From: Bolinopsis microptera
Lineage: Eukaryota > Ctenophora > Tentaculata > Lobata > Bolinopsidae
Direction: 5' to 3'
Assembly: GCF_026151205.1 (NCBI RefSeq)
Contig: NC_087072.1
Location: 21,976,103-22,040,102 of the forward strand
DNA: 64,000 nt
Under the pieces are notes generated by a model. It was not told where the DNA came from and ran no database searches. It worked only from the letters and a program-made list of their open reading frames with translations. Numbering within the stretch: position 1 is the first letter of the stretch; each line of letters begins with the position of its first letter. Positions 19,607-30,215 of this stretch are shown piece after piece. Both the position numbers and the translations under genes were made by a program.

Positions 19607-22600
19607 CTATTGACGCGAACTTTTGGTATTGAAATTACCTTTCTTAGAATCCTTGTAAGTTTTAGAAAAGGAGGACACAATGATGGTGAGAGGCATGGCG
19701 AGGAATATCATGGACAAGAAGGAGACCACAGTCCCCACAACTTGACCAGTAGGAGTTATCGGGTACACGTCTCCGTAGCCTACAGTCGACATTGTAGCCA
19801 CTGCCCACCAGCTATAGTGGGGGATGAAGAACTTTAGTGATGCGGTTTTGTTTTTTATCAAACAGTACAAATATAGGACTAGAGGATGAAGAACTTTAGT
19901 GATGCGGTTTTGTTTTTTATCAAACAGTACAAATATAGGACTAGAGGATGAACAACTTTAGTGATGCGGTTTTGTTTTTTATCAAACAGTACAAATATAG
20001 GACTAGAGGATGAACAACTTTAGTGGTGCGGTTTTGTTTTTTATCAAACAGTGCAAATATAGTACTAGAGGATGTACAACTTTAGTGATGGTTTTGTTTT
20101 TATCAAACAGTGCAAATATAGGACTAGAGAATAATTTGGAGTGTGGATGTAATATTTTTCAGCAATATAGTTGGTTTATTTTATAAATAGTGACCTGCAA
20201 TCTAAAATGGGAGTATCTAACCAAGTAGCGAGGATGCTGTCCATTTTAGGGTTTTGCTGGCCCTCAGCGTAGTACATAATAACACTGAATATTATTACTC
20301 CTAGACCCCACACCAGAACAAACAGTATTAACTCTGATGCTGAAATTTAAAAACTGTCAGAATTTGTAGCGATATTTTGAATCGCACAAATTATTCGACT
20401 TTTGAAGCGAAACACATTTAATTAAGTTTAATTTTAATAATTGAAGATATTGTCATTAGTGATATTGAAATACAAATAGATTGGTGCGAATAATCTCAGA
20501 AATTGATATCAAAATTCGAAATCATATTATTTTACCTGACCGCTTCAGACTGCATATTATTTTACCTGACCGCTTCAGACTGCATATTATTTTACCTGAC
20601 CGCTTCAGGCTGAGGGCACTAAGGGCGACATATTATTTTACCTGACCGCTTCAGACTGAGGGCAATAAGTGCGACATATTATTTTACCTGACCGCTTCAG
20701 ACTGAGGGCAATAAGTGCGACATATTATTTTACCTGGCCGCTTCAGACTGCATATTATTAACAGACTGTCGCAATAAGTGCGACATATTATTTTACCTGA
20801 CTGCTTCAGACTGAGGGCAATAAGTGCGACATATTATTTTACCTGACCGCTTCAGACTGAGGGCAATAAGTGCGACATATTATTTTACCTGACCGCTTCA
20901 GACTGAGGGAAATAAGTGCGACATATTATTTTACCTGACCGCTTCAGACTGAGGGAAATAAGTGCGACATATTATTTTACCTGACCGCTTCAGACTGCAT
21001 ATTATTTTACCTGACCGCTTCAGACTGAGGGCAATAAGAGCGACATATTATATTACCTGACCACTTCAGACTGCATATTATTAACAGACTGTCACAATAA
21101 GTGCGACATATTATTTTACCTGACCGCTTCAGACTGAGGGCAATAAGTGCGACATATTATTTTACCTGACTGCTTCAGACTGCATATTATTTTACCTGAC
21201 CGCTTCAGACTGAGGGCAATAAGTGCGAGCTTCTTGCTCCTCCTAAACAGTTTAAACATTCTGAAGACCCTTGCCAATCTGATCACTCGTAGGTATGATA
21301 TATTGTTTTTTGAAATCTTTAGACAATTCTGAAATTCACTAATGTTCAGTTATGACTTTATGACATGAAAACAAAATTAGCGATATTCTGAATGTTTAAA
21401 ATGACGAAAGGCTAAAATATTGAACAGGTAAAAGTCCGCACCAGGTACGCTGAAAACCATACAACATTTGACAGTTTACCTGAATGTAAAACGGCAGAAC
21501 ACTCATAATATCAATCCAAGTCATGATGGAAGAGATGAGTTTTCCAGGGTTTTCAGTTGTTGCGAACCTCATAACCACGTCAAGAGTGAAGAAACAAGTT
21601 GTACATAACTCAGCGTAAAATAGAGCTGCCCCTTCTGTCTGGGGAAAGATTAGTTACAGTAACGACTTAAAGAGGAAACGGTTATTTCATAGTAGCATAA
21701 TCAAACCAGTGAGGATTACACAGGAACCTTCGTTACATTCAAGAAAATAGATTGTCCGTATAGTCGGAAAAAAAAAACAATTAACATATCAAATATCTTA
21801 CAGATCCCAGGATATTCTCATCATCAACTTTACTCTTAACCCCCGGTATAGTCTCAATGATCATCCCGAGGATGGACACAAAGATGAAGAGTTGATCGCA
21901 CCAGGCGTACACTGTAGCCAGTTTGTTGTACTTGGGTTCAGTGACGACTATCCACAGAAAGTGTCGGGTGCTGTCAACTTTACCTCGGAGTGTATCTGGG
22001 AATACCCGTCTCTCTGACTGGTCCCCCTGGAAGTGGTACCAATCATGATATTCCATATCAACAACAAGAAAGGGCAGCTTTCATAGAACACACTCGAGAA
22101 TAAATGTGCAAGTATAAACGAAATTTCTTGAACCGCGAGCAGGTTATCACATAAACTTAATCAGAGGCTCAAAAGGTCTACAACTTTTAAAATCTTTCAT
22201 AATCCTTACCTCCTCCTCATCGTCAATATGATCAAAAATATTTTCCAACCAGTAGAACCTGACCTCATCCATAATAACCTCGCTGGGCAGGTCGACTGGG
22301 AAGCACAGATCCCCGGTCCGGTAAAAGTTAAACACACATTCGAACATCTCTCTGTTACGGTCTATAAAATACTCGTTATACCTGGAACATGTTTTTGGTT
22401 GTAAAAACATTCACGAGCAGCCTCAAAATGCAGTTGATGTATGTATTATATCTTGAAATTGAATATAAACAATTATCTGACTATATAAAGTATTAATCTG
22501 GGACTGACCGGTCGTCCCAGTAAGCTTGGAAGTGGTTGGAGGCGAGTAGAGTTTCCGGCTGTAGCTTAACCACACTTTCCCATAACTCGTAATGTGTTCC

Positions 22601-22618
22601 TGAAACGTTGATCCGCAA
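19607..22618 (-). CDS. Shaker-type voltage-gated potassium channel, seven exons (5' exon missing)
   Basis: Model: complement(join(19607..19811, 20222..20339, 21196..21328, 21480..21638, 21802..22026, 22210..22381, 22509..22618)). GT-AG borders and phases all agree, giving about 373 aa. The two upstream exons encode the T1 tetramerisation domain (RINVSGTHYELW; YNEYFIDRNREMF; CFPVDLPSEV). Then come S1 (VYAWCDQLFIFVSILGMIIE), S2 (LCTTCFFTLDVVMRFA), S3 (WIDIMSVLPFYIQ), S4 with Arg/Lys every third residue (LRVIRLARVFRMFKLFRRSK), S5 (ELILFVLVWGLGVIIF), the pore helix and filter (WWAVATMSTVGYGD) and S6. S6 reads AMPLTIIVSSF, so the usual Pro-x-Pro hinge has only its first Pro. The first coding exon is not visible. 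The last exon may end at the stop at 19607 or splice on at a GTAATT donor near 19640. Role: K+-selective repolarising channel of excitable cells. Confidence 0.87.
19823..20130. repeat. 62-bp tandem repeat, five copies, in K+ channel intron
   Basis: The unit begins GATGAAGAACTTTAGTGATG and ends AATATAGGACTAGAG. Copies start near 19823, 19885, 19947, 20009 and 20071; the last is slightly shortened. It begins about 12 bp from the acceptor of the pore exon. The intron remainder to 20222 has no other feature. Confidence 0.9.
20523..21236. repeat. 46-bp minisatellite derived from the S4 exon end and splice donor
   Basis: About 16 copies of TTTACCTGACCGCTTCAGAC within 46-bp units (also 30-bp short units and units with an AACAGACTGTC variant). 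Read on the minus strand, each unit repeats the last codons of the S4 exon plus CAG|GTAAAA, the splice donor. The copy at 21191-21236 is the real exon end, because it alone continues into the S4 coding sequence. Confidence 0.9.
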
Positions 22619-23068
22619 CTGAAACAAGGTCCTGTTCAGTTTATACCTTCAATCACAAGAACAAAAACTTTAATAATCTATTTCATGAGTTCATAGATGT
22701 AAGCTATTATGCCTGTCACCTTTTCTTTGCTACTTATTTCCCATTACCAGTCCAGGTAGACAAATACTTGTCAGAGCAGTATAGCAAGATATCCGACCTG
22801 TCAACTGATCATATGCGCATTAATGATATTAATTATGCGCATTGATGATATTGATCAATTACGTAACACTAAACGGAGTATCACTCTTAATCATACTAAT
22901 TAATTACCCTGAGTCAAATGTCACTAATTGATCGTCACAAATTACGATTACAAGAGTGATAAACATTCGATCGGTTATCGATAAGAGTTCCAGGATATTA
23001 TAATTATAATTAATTAATTGATACATTAACCCGACGAGATTATCATTAACGATGAACAGGGATCGGGA
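22619..23068. other. Region between K+ channel exon and photoprotein array
   Basis: AT-rich. A direct repeat of ATGCGCATT-ATGATATT occurs twice at about 22813-22853. The first K+ channel exon or promoter could lie here but I cannot define it. Confidence 0.4.
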
Positions 23069-23076
23069 TATAAAAG
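23069..23076 (+). promoter_or_regulatory. TATA box at the head of the photoprotein array
   Basis: TATAAAAG is 154 bp before the first ATG. It has no exact equivalent inside the array; each internal spacer instead has TATGAAAAGC in a similar context about 81 bp before its ATG, and TATATA about 100 bp before. Confidence 0.6.
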
Positions 23077-23222
23077 CAAGGGCACTTTCTCTCCAAAGTA
23101 TCACTTCCAGTTTTCTACTTTGTAGTAGTTAAGTCAGTTTCACTTTCAATAACAATCGATTGTTAACGTTTGTCTCGTTTAATCCCTCTCTACTTTAGCT
23201 GAAGATTTAATTCCGTCAAAAG

Positions 23223-23846
23223 ATGCCTGGACTCAACGAGCAAAACAACGAGAGCTACAGTTACCTGAGGAGTGTCGGAAACGGCTGGCAGTACAACGTT
23301 GAGGACGTTCACCCAAAGATGCTCCAACGACTCTACAAGAGATTCGACACCTTCGACCTCGACAGTGACGGCAAGATGATGATGGAAGAGATCCTCTACT
23401 GGCCCGACAGGATGAGGCAGTTGGTCAACGCTACTGACGAACAGGTCGAGAAGATGAGAGAGGCTGTCCACATTTTCTTCCTCAACAAAGGAGTACATCC
23501 AGAGACCGGCCTGACTCGAGAGGACTGGGTAGAGGCCAACAGGGTCTTCGCTGAGGCCGAGAGAGAAAGGGGACGACGTGGTGAACCCTCCATGATTGCC
23601 CTACTCTCCAACGCCTACTACGATGTCCTGGATGATGACGGTGATGGTACCGTCGATATTGCAGAGCTTAAGACCATGATGAAAGCCTTTGATGTGCCCC
23701 AAGAGGCTGCTTATACCTTCTTCGAGAAGGCTGACACTGACAAGAGTGGACGACTGGAACGATCAGAGCTGGTGCATCTTTTCAGAAAGTTCTGGATGGA
23801 GCCCTACGATCCCCAGTGGGATGGTGTTTACGGATACAAATACTGA
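23223..23846 (+). CDS. Ctenophore Ca2+-regulated photoprotein, copy 1
   Basis: This 207-aa protein is of the mnemiopsin/bolinopsin/berovin family, which binds coelenterazine and oxygen and emits blue light when Ca2+ binds. Three canonical EF-hand loops are visible at 45-56 (DLDSDGKMMMEE), 137-148 (DDDGDGTVDIAE) and 171-182 (DTDKSGRLERSE). The region of the second EF-hand (about 85-110) has no usable loop, as in the whole family. The C-terminus is aromatic (YGYKY). No intron interrupts the ORF. This copy has Gly21 and Lys77. It alone lies directly downstream of the array's TATAAAAG box, and its upstream leader (23077-23178) differs from the spacers. A 5' UTR intron ending in CTTTAG at about 23197 is possible. 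Expected site: cytosol of photocytes. Confidence 0.95.
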   Translation: MPGLNEQNNESYSYLRSVGNGWQYNVEDVHPKMLQRLYKRFDTFDLDSDGKMMMEEILYWPDRMRQLVNATDEQVEKMREAVHIFFLNKGVHPETGLTREDWVEANRVFAEAERERGRRGEPSMIALLSNAYYDVLDDDGDGTVDIAELKTMMKAFDVPQEAAYTFFEKADTDKSGRLERSELVHLFRKFWMEPYDPQWDGVYGYKY

Positions 23847-24221
23847 ACAATTACCCCAACTTCAACTTTACTTCTCATTCAGAGTACAATACATGTTACT
23901 TCCGATCAAACGACATGGTCATCTGACGACCGGTCGTACTTGCACACTACCCCATTTTTCATTACCCTTTTTGTTGCCCAATTTATTGATTTTATGATAT
24001 TTTACTTTTGATGCCTTATTTCTGATGTCTCATTGATCTCTTCGGTTCATCTTTGTGCCGCTTCCCTATTCCTCAATATCATTGATACCTTATTTGTGAT
24101 GCCAAATTTCTACTCATATTATATACCATTTGATTCAAGATATGAAAAGCACCACTTGCAGTTTTTTCCATTCTCTAATAATCCCTCTCTACTTTAGCTG
24201 AAGATTCAATTCCGTCAAAAG

Positions 24222-24845
24222 ATGCCTGGACTCAACGAGCAAAACAACGAGAGCTACAGTTACCTGAGGAGTGTCGGAAACGACTGGCAGTACAACGTTG
24301 AGGACGTTCACCCAAAGATGCTCCAACGACTCTACAAGAGATTCGACACCTTCGACCTCGACAGTGACGGCAAGATGATGATGGAAGAGATCCTCTACTG
24401 GCCCGACAGGATGAGGCAGTTGGTCAACGCTACTGACGAACAGGTCGAGAATATGAGAGAGGCTGTCCACATTTTCTTCCTCAACAAAGGAGTACATCCA
24501 GAGACCGGCCTGACTCGAGAGGACTGGGTAGAGGCCAACAGGGTCTTCGCTGAGGCCGAGAGAGAAAGGGGACGACGTGGTGAACCCTCCATGATTGCCC
24601 TACTCTCCAACGCCTACTACGATGTCCTGGATGATGACGGTGATGGTACCGTCGATATTGCAGAGCTTAAGACCATGATGAAAGCCTTTGATGTGCCCCA
24701 AGAGGCTGCTTATACCTTCTTCGAGAAGGCTGACACTGACAAGAGTGGACGACTGGAACGATCAGAGCTGGTGCATCTTTTCAGAAAGTTCTGGATGGAG
24801 CCCTACGATCCCCAGTGGGATGGTGTTTACGGATACAAATACTGA
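24222..24845 (+). CDS. Ctenophore photoprotein, copy 2
   Basis: Same 207-residue photoprotein with all three EF loops intact. It differs from copy 1 at Gly21 to Asp and Lys77 to Asn, neither in an EF loop. The spacer before it (23847-24221) is the first occurrence of the internal spacer type. That spacer contains TATATA at about 24119 and TATGAAAAGC at 24141, but no AATAAA for the preceding gene. Confidence 0.95.
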   Translation: MPGLNEQNNESYSYLRSVGNDWQYNVEDVHPKMLQRLYKRFDTFDLDSDGKMMMEEILYWPDRMRQLVNATDEQVENMREAVHIFFLNKGVHPETGLTREDWVEANRVFAEAERERGRRGEPSMIALLSNAYYDVLDDDGDGTVDIAELKTMMKAFDVPQEAAYTFFEKADTDKSGRLERSELVHLFRKFWMEPYDPQWDGVYGYKY

Positions 24846-25220
24846 ACAATTACCCCAACTTCAACTTTATTTCTCATTCAGAGTACAATACATGTTACTT
24901 CCGATCAAACGACATGGTCATCTGACGACCGGTCGTACTTGCACACTACCCCATTTTTCATTACCCTTTTTGTTGCCCAATTTATTGATTTTATGATATT
25001 TTACTTTTGATGCCTTATTTCTGATGTCTCATTGATCTCTTCGGTTCATCTTTGTGCCGCTTCCCTATTCCTCAATATCATTGATACCTTATTTGTGATG
25101 CCAAATTTCTACTCATATTATATACCATTTGATTCAAGATATGAAAAGCACCACTTGCAGTTTTTTCCATTCTCTAATAATCCCTCTCTACTTTAGCTGA
25201 AGATTCAATTCCGTCAAAAG

Positions 25221-25844
25221 ATGCCTGGACTCAACGAGCAAAACAACGAGAGCTACAGTTACCTGAGGAGTGTCGGAAACGACTGGCAGTACAACGTTGA
25301 GGACGTTCACCCAAAGATGCTCCAACGACTCTACAAGAGATTCGACACATTCGACCTCGACAGTGACGGCAAGATGATGATGGAAGAGATCCTCTACTGG
25401 CCCGACAGGATGAGGCAGTTGGTCAACGCTACTGACGAACAGGTCGAGAATATGAGAGAGGCTGTCCACATTTTCTTCCTCAACAAAGGAGTACATCCAG
25501 AGACCGGCCTGACTCGAGAGGACTGGGTAGAGGCCAACAGGGTCTTCGCTGAGGCCGAGAGAGAAAGGGGACGACGTGGTGAACCCTCCATGATTGCCCT
25601 ACTCTCCAACGCCTACTACGATGTCCTGGATGATGACGGTGATGGTACCGTCGATATTGCAGAGCTTAAGACCATGATGAAAGCCTTTGATGTGCCCCAA
25701 GAGGCTGCTTATACCTTCTTCGAGAAGGCTGACACTGACAAGAGTGGACGACTGGAACGATCAGAGCTGGTGCATCTTTTCAGAAAGTTCTGGATGGAGC
25801 CCTACGATCCCCAGTGGGATGGTGTTTACGGATACAAATACTGA
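25221..25844 (+). CDS. Ctenophore photoprotein, copy 3
   Basis: Protein identical to copy 2 (Asp21, Asn77). At DNA level it has a private synonymous change in the codon for Thr43 (ACA instead of ACC), which makes the copy distinguishable in transcripts. Spacer after it carries TTTAT in the segment where the outermost spacers have TTTAC. Confidence 0.95.
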   Translation: MPGLNEQNNESYSYLRSVGNDWQYNVEDVHPKMLQRLYKRFDTFDLDSDGKMMMEEILYWPDRMRQLVNATDEQVENMREAVHIFFLNKGVHPETGLTREDWVEANRVFAEAERERGRRGEPSMIALLSNAYYDVLDDDGDGTVDIAELKTMMKAFDVPQEAAYTFFEKADTDKSGRLERSELVHLFRKFWMEPYDPQWDGVYGYKY

Positions 25845-26219
25845 ACAATTACCCCAACTTCAACTTTATTTCTCATTCAGAGTACAATACATGTTACTTC
25901 CGATCAAACGACATGGTCATCTGACGACCGGTCGTACTTGCACACTACCCCATTTTTCATTACCCTTTTTGTTGCCCAATTTATTGATTTTATGATATTT
26001 TACTTTTGATGCCTTATTTCTGATGTCTCATTGATCTCTTCGGTTCATCTTTGTGCCGCTTCCCTATTCCTCAATATCATTGATACCTTATTTGTGATGC
26101 CAAATTCCTACTCATATTATATACCATTTGATTCAAGATATGAAAAGCACCACTTGCAGTTTTTTCCATTCTCTAATAATCCCTCTCTACTTTAGCTGAA
26201 GATTCAATTCCGTCAAAAG

Positions 26220-26843
26220 ATGCCTGGACTCAACGAGCAAAACAACGAGAGCTACAGTTACCTGAGGAGTGTCGGAAACGACTGGCAGTACAACGTTGAG
26301 GACGTTCACCCAAAGATGCTCCAACGACTCTACAAGAGATTCGACACCTTCGACCTCGACAGTGACGGCAAGATGATGATGGAAGAGATCCTCTACTGGC
26401 CCGACAGGATGAGGCAGTTGGTCAACGCTACTGACGAACAGGTCGAGAATATGAGAGAGGCTGTCCACATTTTCTTCCTCAACAAAGGAGTACATCCAGA
26501 GACCGGCCTGACTCGAGAGGACTGGGTAGAGGCCAACAGGGTCTTCGCTGAGGCCGAGAGAGAAAGGGGACGACGTGGTGAACCCTCCATGATTGCCCTA
26601 CTCTCCAACGCCTACTACGATGTCCTGGATGATGACGGTGATGGTACCGTCGATATTGCAGAGCTTAAGACCATGATGAAAGCCTTTGATGTGCCCCAAG
26701 AGGCTGCTTATACCTTCTTCGAGAAGGCTGACACTGACAAGAGTGGACGACTGGAACGATCAGAGCTGGTGCATCTTTTCAGAAAGTTCTGGATGGAGCC
26801 CTACGATCCCCAGTGGGATGGTGTTTACGGATACAAATACTGA
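26220..26843 (+). CDS. Ctenophore photoprotein, copy 4
   Basis: Protein identical to copies 2 and 3 (Asp21, Asn77). The spacers before and after it share the variant CAAATTCCTACTC, where others read CAAATTTCTACTC. I see no disabling change. Confidence 0.95.
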   Translation: MPGLNEQNNESYSYLRSVGNDWQYNVEDVHPKMLQRLYKRFDTFDLDSDGKMMMEEILYWPDRMRQLVNATDEQVENMREAVHIFFLNKGVHPETGLTREDWVEANRVFAEAERERGRRGEPSMIALLSNAYYDVLDDDGDGTVDIAELKTMMKAFDVPQEAAYTFFEKADTDKSGRLERSELVHLFRKFWMEPYDPQWDGVYGYKY

Positions 26844-27218
26844 ACAATTACCCCAACTTCAACTTTATTTCTCATTCAGAGTACAATACATGTTACTTCC
26901 GATCAAACGACATGGTCATCTGACGACCGGTCGTACTTGCACACTACCCCATTTTTCATTACCCTTTTTGTTGCCCAATTTATTGATTTTATGATATTTT
27001 ACTTTTGATGCCTTATTTCTGATGTCTCATTGATCTCTTCGGTTCATCTTTGTGCCGCTTCCCTATTCCTCAATATCATTGATACCTTATTTGTGATGCC
27101 AAATTCCTACTCATATTATATACCATTTGATTCAAGATATGAAAAGCACCACTTGCAGTTTTTTCCATTCTCTAATAATCCCTCTCTACTTTAGCTGAAG
27201 ATTCAATTCCGTCAAAAG

Positions 27219-27842
27219 ATGCCTGGACTCAACGAGCAAAACAACGAGAGCTACAGTTACCTGAGGAGTGTCGGAAACGACTGGCAGTACAACGTTGAGG
27301 ACGTTCACCCAAAGATGCTCCAACGACTCTACAAGAGATTCGACACCTTCGACCTCGACAGTGACGGCAAGATGATGATGGAAGAGATCCTCTACTGGCC
27401 CGACAGGATGAGGCAGTTGGTCAACGCTACTGACGAACAGGTCGAGAATATGAGAGAGGCTGTCCACATTTTCTTCCTCAACAAAGGAGTACATCCAGAG
27501 ACCGGCCTGACTCGAGAGGACTGGGTAGAGGCCAACAGGGTCTTCGCTGAGGCCGAGAGAGAAAGGGGACGACGTGGTGAACCCTCCATGATTGCCCTAC
27601 TCTCCAACGCCTACTACGATGTCCTGGATGATGACGGTGATGGTACCGTCGATATTGCAGAGCTTAAGACCATGATGAAAGCCTTTGATGTGCCCCAAGA
27701 GGCTGCTTATACCTTCTTCGAGAAGGCTGACACTGACAAGAGTGGACGACTGGAACGATCAGAGCTGGTGCATCTTTTCAGAAAGTTCTGGATGGAGCCC
27801 TACGATCCCCAGTGGGATGGTGTTTACGGATACAAATACTGA
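27219..27842 (+). CDS. Ctenophore photoprotein, copy 5
   Basis: Protein identical to copies 2-4 (Asp21, Asn77); it is the last of the Asn77 block. No private coding difference noticed. Confidence 0.95.
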   Translation: MPGLNEQNNESYSYLRSVGNDWQYNVEDVHPKMLQRLYKRFDTFDLDSDGKMMMEEILYWPDRMRQLVNATDEQVENMREAVHIFFLNKGVHPETGLTREDWVEANRVFAEAERERGRRGEPSMIALLSNAYYDVLDDDGDGTVDIAELKTMMKAFDVPQEAAYTFFEKADTDKSGRLERSELVHLFRKFWMEPYDPQWDGVYGYKY

Positions 27843-28217
27843 ACAATTACCCCAACTTCAACTTTATTTCTCATTCAGAGTACAATACATGTTACTTCCG
27901 ATCAAACGACATGGTCATCTGACGACCGGTCGTACTTGCACACTACCCCATTTTTCATTACCCTTTTTGTTGCCCAATTTATTGATTTTATGATATTTTA
28001 CTTTTGATGCCTTATTTCTGATGTCTCATTGATCTCTTCGGTTCATCTTTGTGCCGCTTCCCTATTCCTCAATATCATTGATACCTTATTTGTGATGCCA
28101 AATTTCTACTCATATTATATACCATTTGATTCAAGATATGAAAAGCACCACTTGCAGTTTTTTCCATTCTCTAATAATCCCTCTCTACTTTAGCTGAAGA
28201 TTCAATTCCGTCAAAAG

Positions 28218-28841
28218 ATGCCTGGACTCAACGAGCAAAACAACGAGAGCTACAGTTACCTGAGGAGTGTCGGAAACGACTGGCAGTACAACGTTGAGGA
28301 CGTTCACCCCAAGATGCTCCAACGACTCTACAAGAGATTCGACACCTTCGACCTCGACAGTGACGGCAAGATGATGATGGAAGAGATCCTCTACTGGCCC
28401 GACAGGATGAGGCAGTTGGTCAACGCTACTGACGAACAGGTCGAGAAGATGAGAGAGGCTGTCCACATTTTCTTCCTCAACAAAGGAGTACATCCAGAGA
28501 CCGGCCTGACTCGAGAGGACTGGGTAGAGGCCAACAGGGTCTTCGCTGAGGCCGAGAGAGAAAGGGGACGACGTGGTGAACCCTCCATGATTGCCCTACT
28601 CTCCAACGCCTACTACGATGTCCTGGATGATGACGGTGATGGTACCGTCGATATTGCAGAGCTTAAGACCATGATGAAAGCCTTTGATGTGCCTCAAGAG
28701 GCTGCTTATACCTTCTTCGAGAAGGCTGACACTGACAAGAGTGGACGACTGGAACGATCAGAGCTGGTGCATCTTTTCAGAAAGTTCTGGATGGAGCCCT
28801 ACGATCCCCAGTGGGATGGTGTTTACGGATACAAATGCTGA
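28218..28841 (+). CDS. Ctenophore photoprotein, copy 6 (C-terminal Tyr replaced by Cys)
   Basis: This copy has Asp21 and Lys77. The final codon is TGC, so the protein ends YGYKC where the other seven end in Tyr207. In Ca2+-regulated photoproteins the C-terminal residue closes the substrate cavity, so this change could alter light yield or stability (family knowledge; effect here is inferred). Two private synonymous changes (CCC for Pro31, CCT for Pro159) mark the copy. It is the most diverged member, but all three EF loops are intact. Confidence 0.95.
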   Translation: MPGLNEQNNESYSYLRSVGNDWQYNVEDVHPKMLQRLYKRFDTFDLDSDGKMMMEEILYWPDRMRQLVNATDEQVEKMREAVHIFFLNKGVHPETGLTREDWVEANRVFAEAERERGRRGEPSMIALLSNAYYDVLDDDGDGTVDIAELKTMMKAFDVPQEAAYTFFEKADTDKSGRLERSELVHLFRKFWMEPYDPQWDGVYGYKC

Positions 28842-29216
28842 ACAATTACCCCAACTTCAACTTTATTTCTCATTCAGAGTACAATACATGTTACTTCCGA
28901 TCAAACGACATGGTCATCTGACGACCGGTCGTACTTGCACACTACCCCATTTTTCATTACCCTTTTTGTTGCCCAATTTATTGATTTTATGATATTTTAC
29001 TTTTGATGCCTTATTTCTGATGTCTCATTGATCTCTTCGGTTCATCTTTGTGCCGCTTCCCTATTCCTCAATATCATTGATACCTTATTTGTGATGCCAA
29101 ATTCCTACTCATATTATATACCATTTGATTCAAGATATGAAAAGCACCACTTGCAGTTTTTTCCATTCTCTAATAATCCCTCTCTACTTTAGCTGAAGAT
29201 TCAATTCCGTCAAAAG

Positions 29217-29840
29217 ATGCCTGGACTCAACGAGCAAAACAACGAGAGCTACAGTTACCTGAGGAGTGTCGGAAACGACTGGCAGTACAACGTTGAGGAC
29301 GTTCACCCAAAGATGCTCCAACGACTCTACAAGAGATTCGACACCTTCGACCTCGACAGTGACGGCAAGATGATGATGGAAGAGATCCTCTACTGGCCCG
29401 ACAGGATGAGGCAGTTGGTCAACGCTACTGACGAACAGGTCGAGAAGATGAGAGAGGCTGTCCACATTTTCTTCCTCAACAAAGGAGTACATCCAGAGAC
29501 CGGCCTGACTCGAGAGGACTGGGTAGAGGCCAACAGGGTCTTCGCTGAGGCCGAGAGAGAAAGGGGACGACGTGGTGAACCCTCCATGATTGCCCTACTC
29601 TCCAACGCCTACTACGATGTCCTGGATGATGACGGTGATGGTACCGTCGATATTGCAGAGCTTAAGACCATGATGAAAGCCTTTGATGTGCCCCAAGAGG
29701 CTGCTTATACCTTCTTCGAGAAGGCTGACACTGACAAGAGTGGACGACTGGAACGATCAGAGCTGGTGCATCTTTTCAGAAAGTTCTGGATGGAGCCCTA
29801 CGATCCCCAGTGGGATGGTGTTTACGGATACAAATACTGA
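29217..29840 (+). CDS. Ctenophore photoprotein, copy 7
   Basis: Asp21, Lys77, Tyr207. It links the Asp21 inner copies to the Lys77 outer copies. The spacer that follows shares the TTTAC variant with the first spacer and has a private T in CGGTTCATTTTTGTGCC. Confidence 0.95.
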   Translation: MPGLNEQNNESYSYLRSVGNDWQYNVEDVHPKMLQRLYKRFDTFDLDSDGKMMMEEILYWPDRMRQLVNATDEQVEKMREAVHIFFLNKGVHPETGLTREDWVEANRVFAEAERERGRRGEPSMIALLSNAYYDVLDDDGDGTVDIAELKTMMKAFDVPQEAAYTFFEKADTDKSGRLERSELVHLFRKFWMEPYDPQWDGVYGYKY

Positions 29841-30215
29841 ACAATTACCCCAACTTCAACTTTACTTCTCATTCAGAGTACAATACATGTTACTTCCGAT
29901 CAAACGACATGGTCATCTGACGACCGGTCGTACTTGCACACTACCCCATTTTTCATTACCCTTTTTGTTGCCCAATTTATTGATTTTATGATATTTTACT
30001 TTTGATGCCTTATTTCTGATGTCTCATTGATCTCTTCGGTTCATTTTTGTGCCGCTTCCCTATTCCTCAATATCATTGATACCTTATTTGTGATGCCAAA
30101 TTTCTACTCATATTATATACCATTTGATTCAAGATATGAAAAGCACCACTTGCAGTTTTTTCCATTCTCTAATAATCCCTCTCTACTTTAGCTGAAGATT
30201 CAATTCCGTCAAAAG

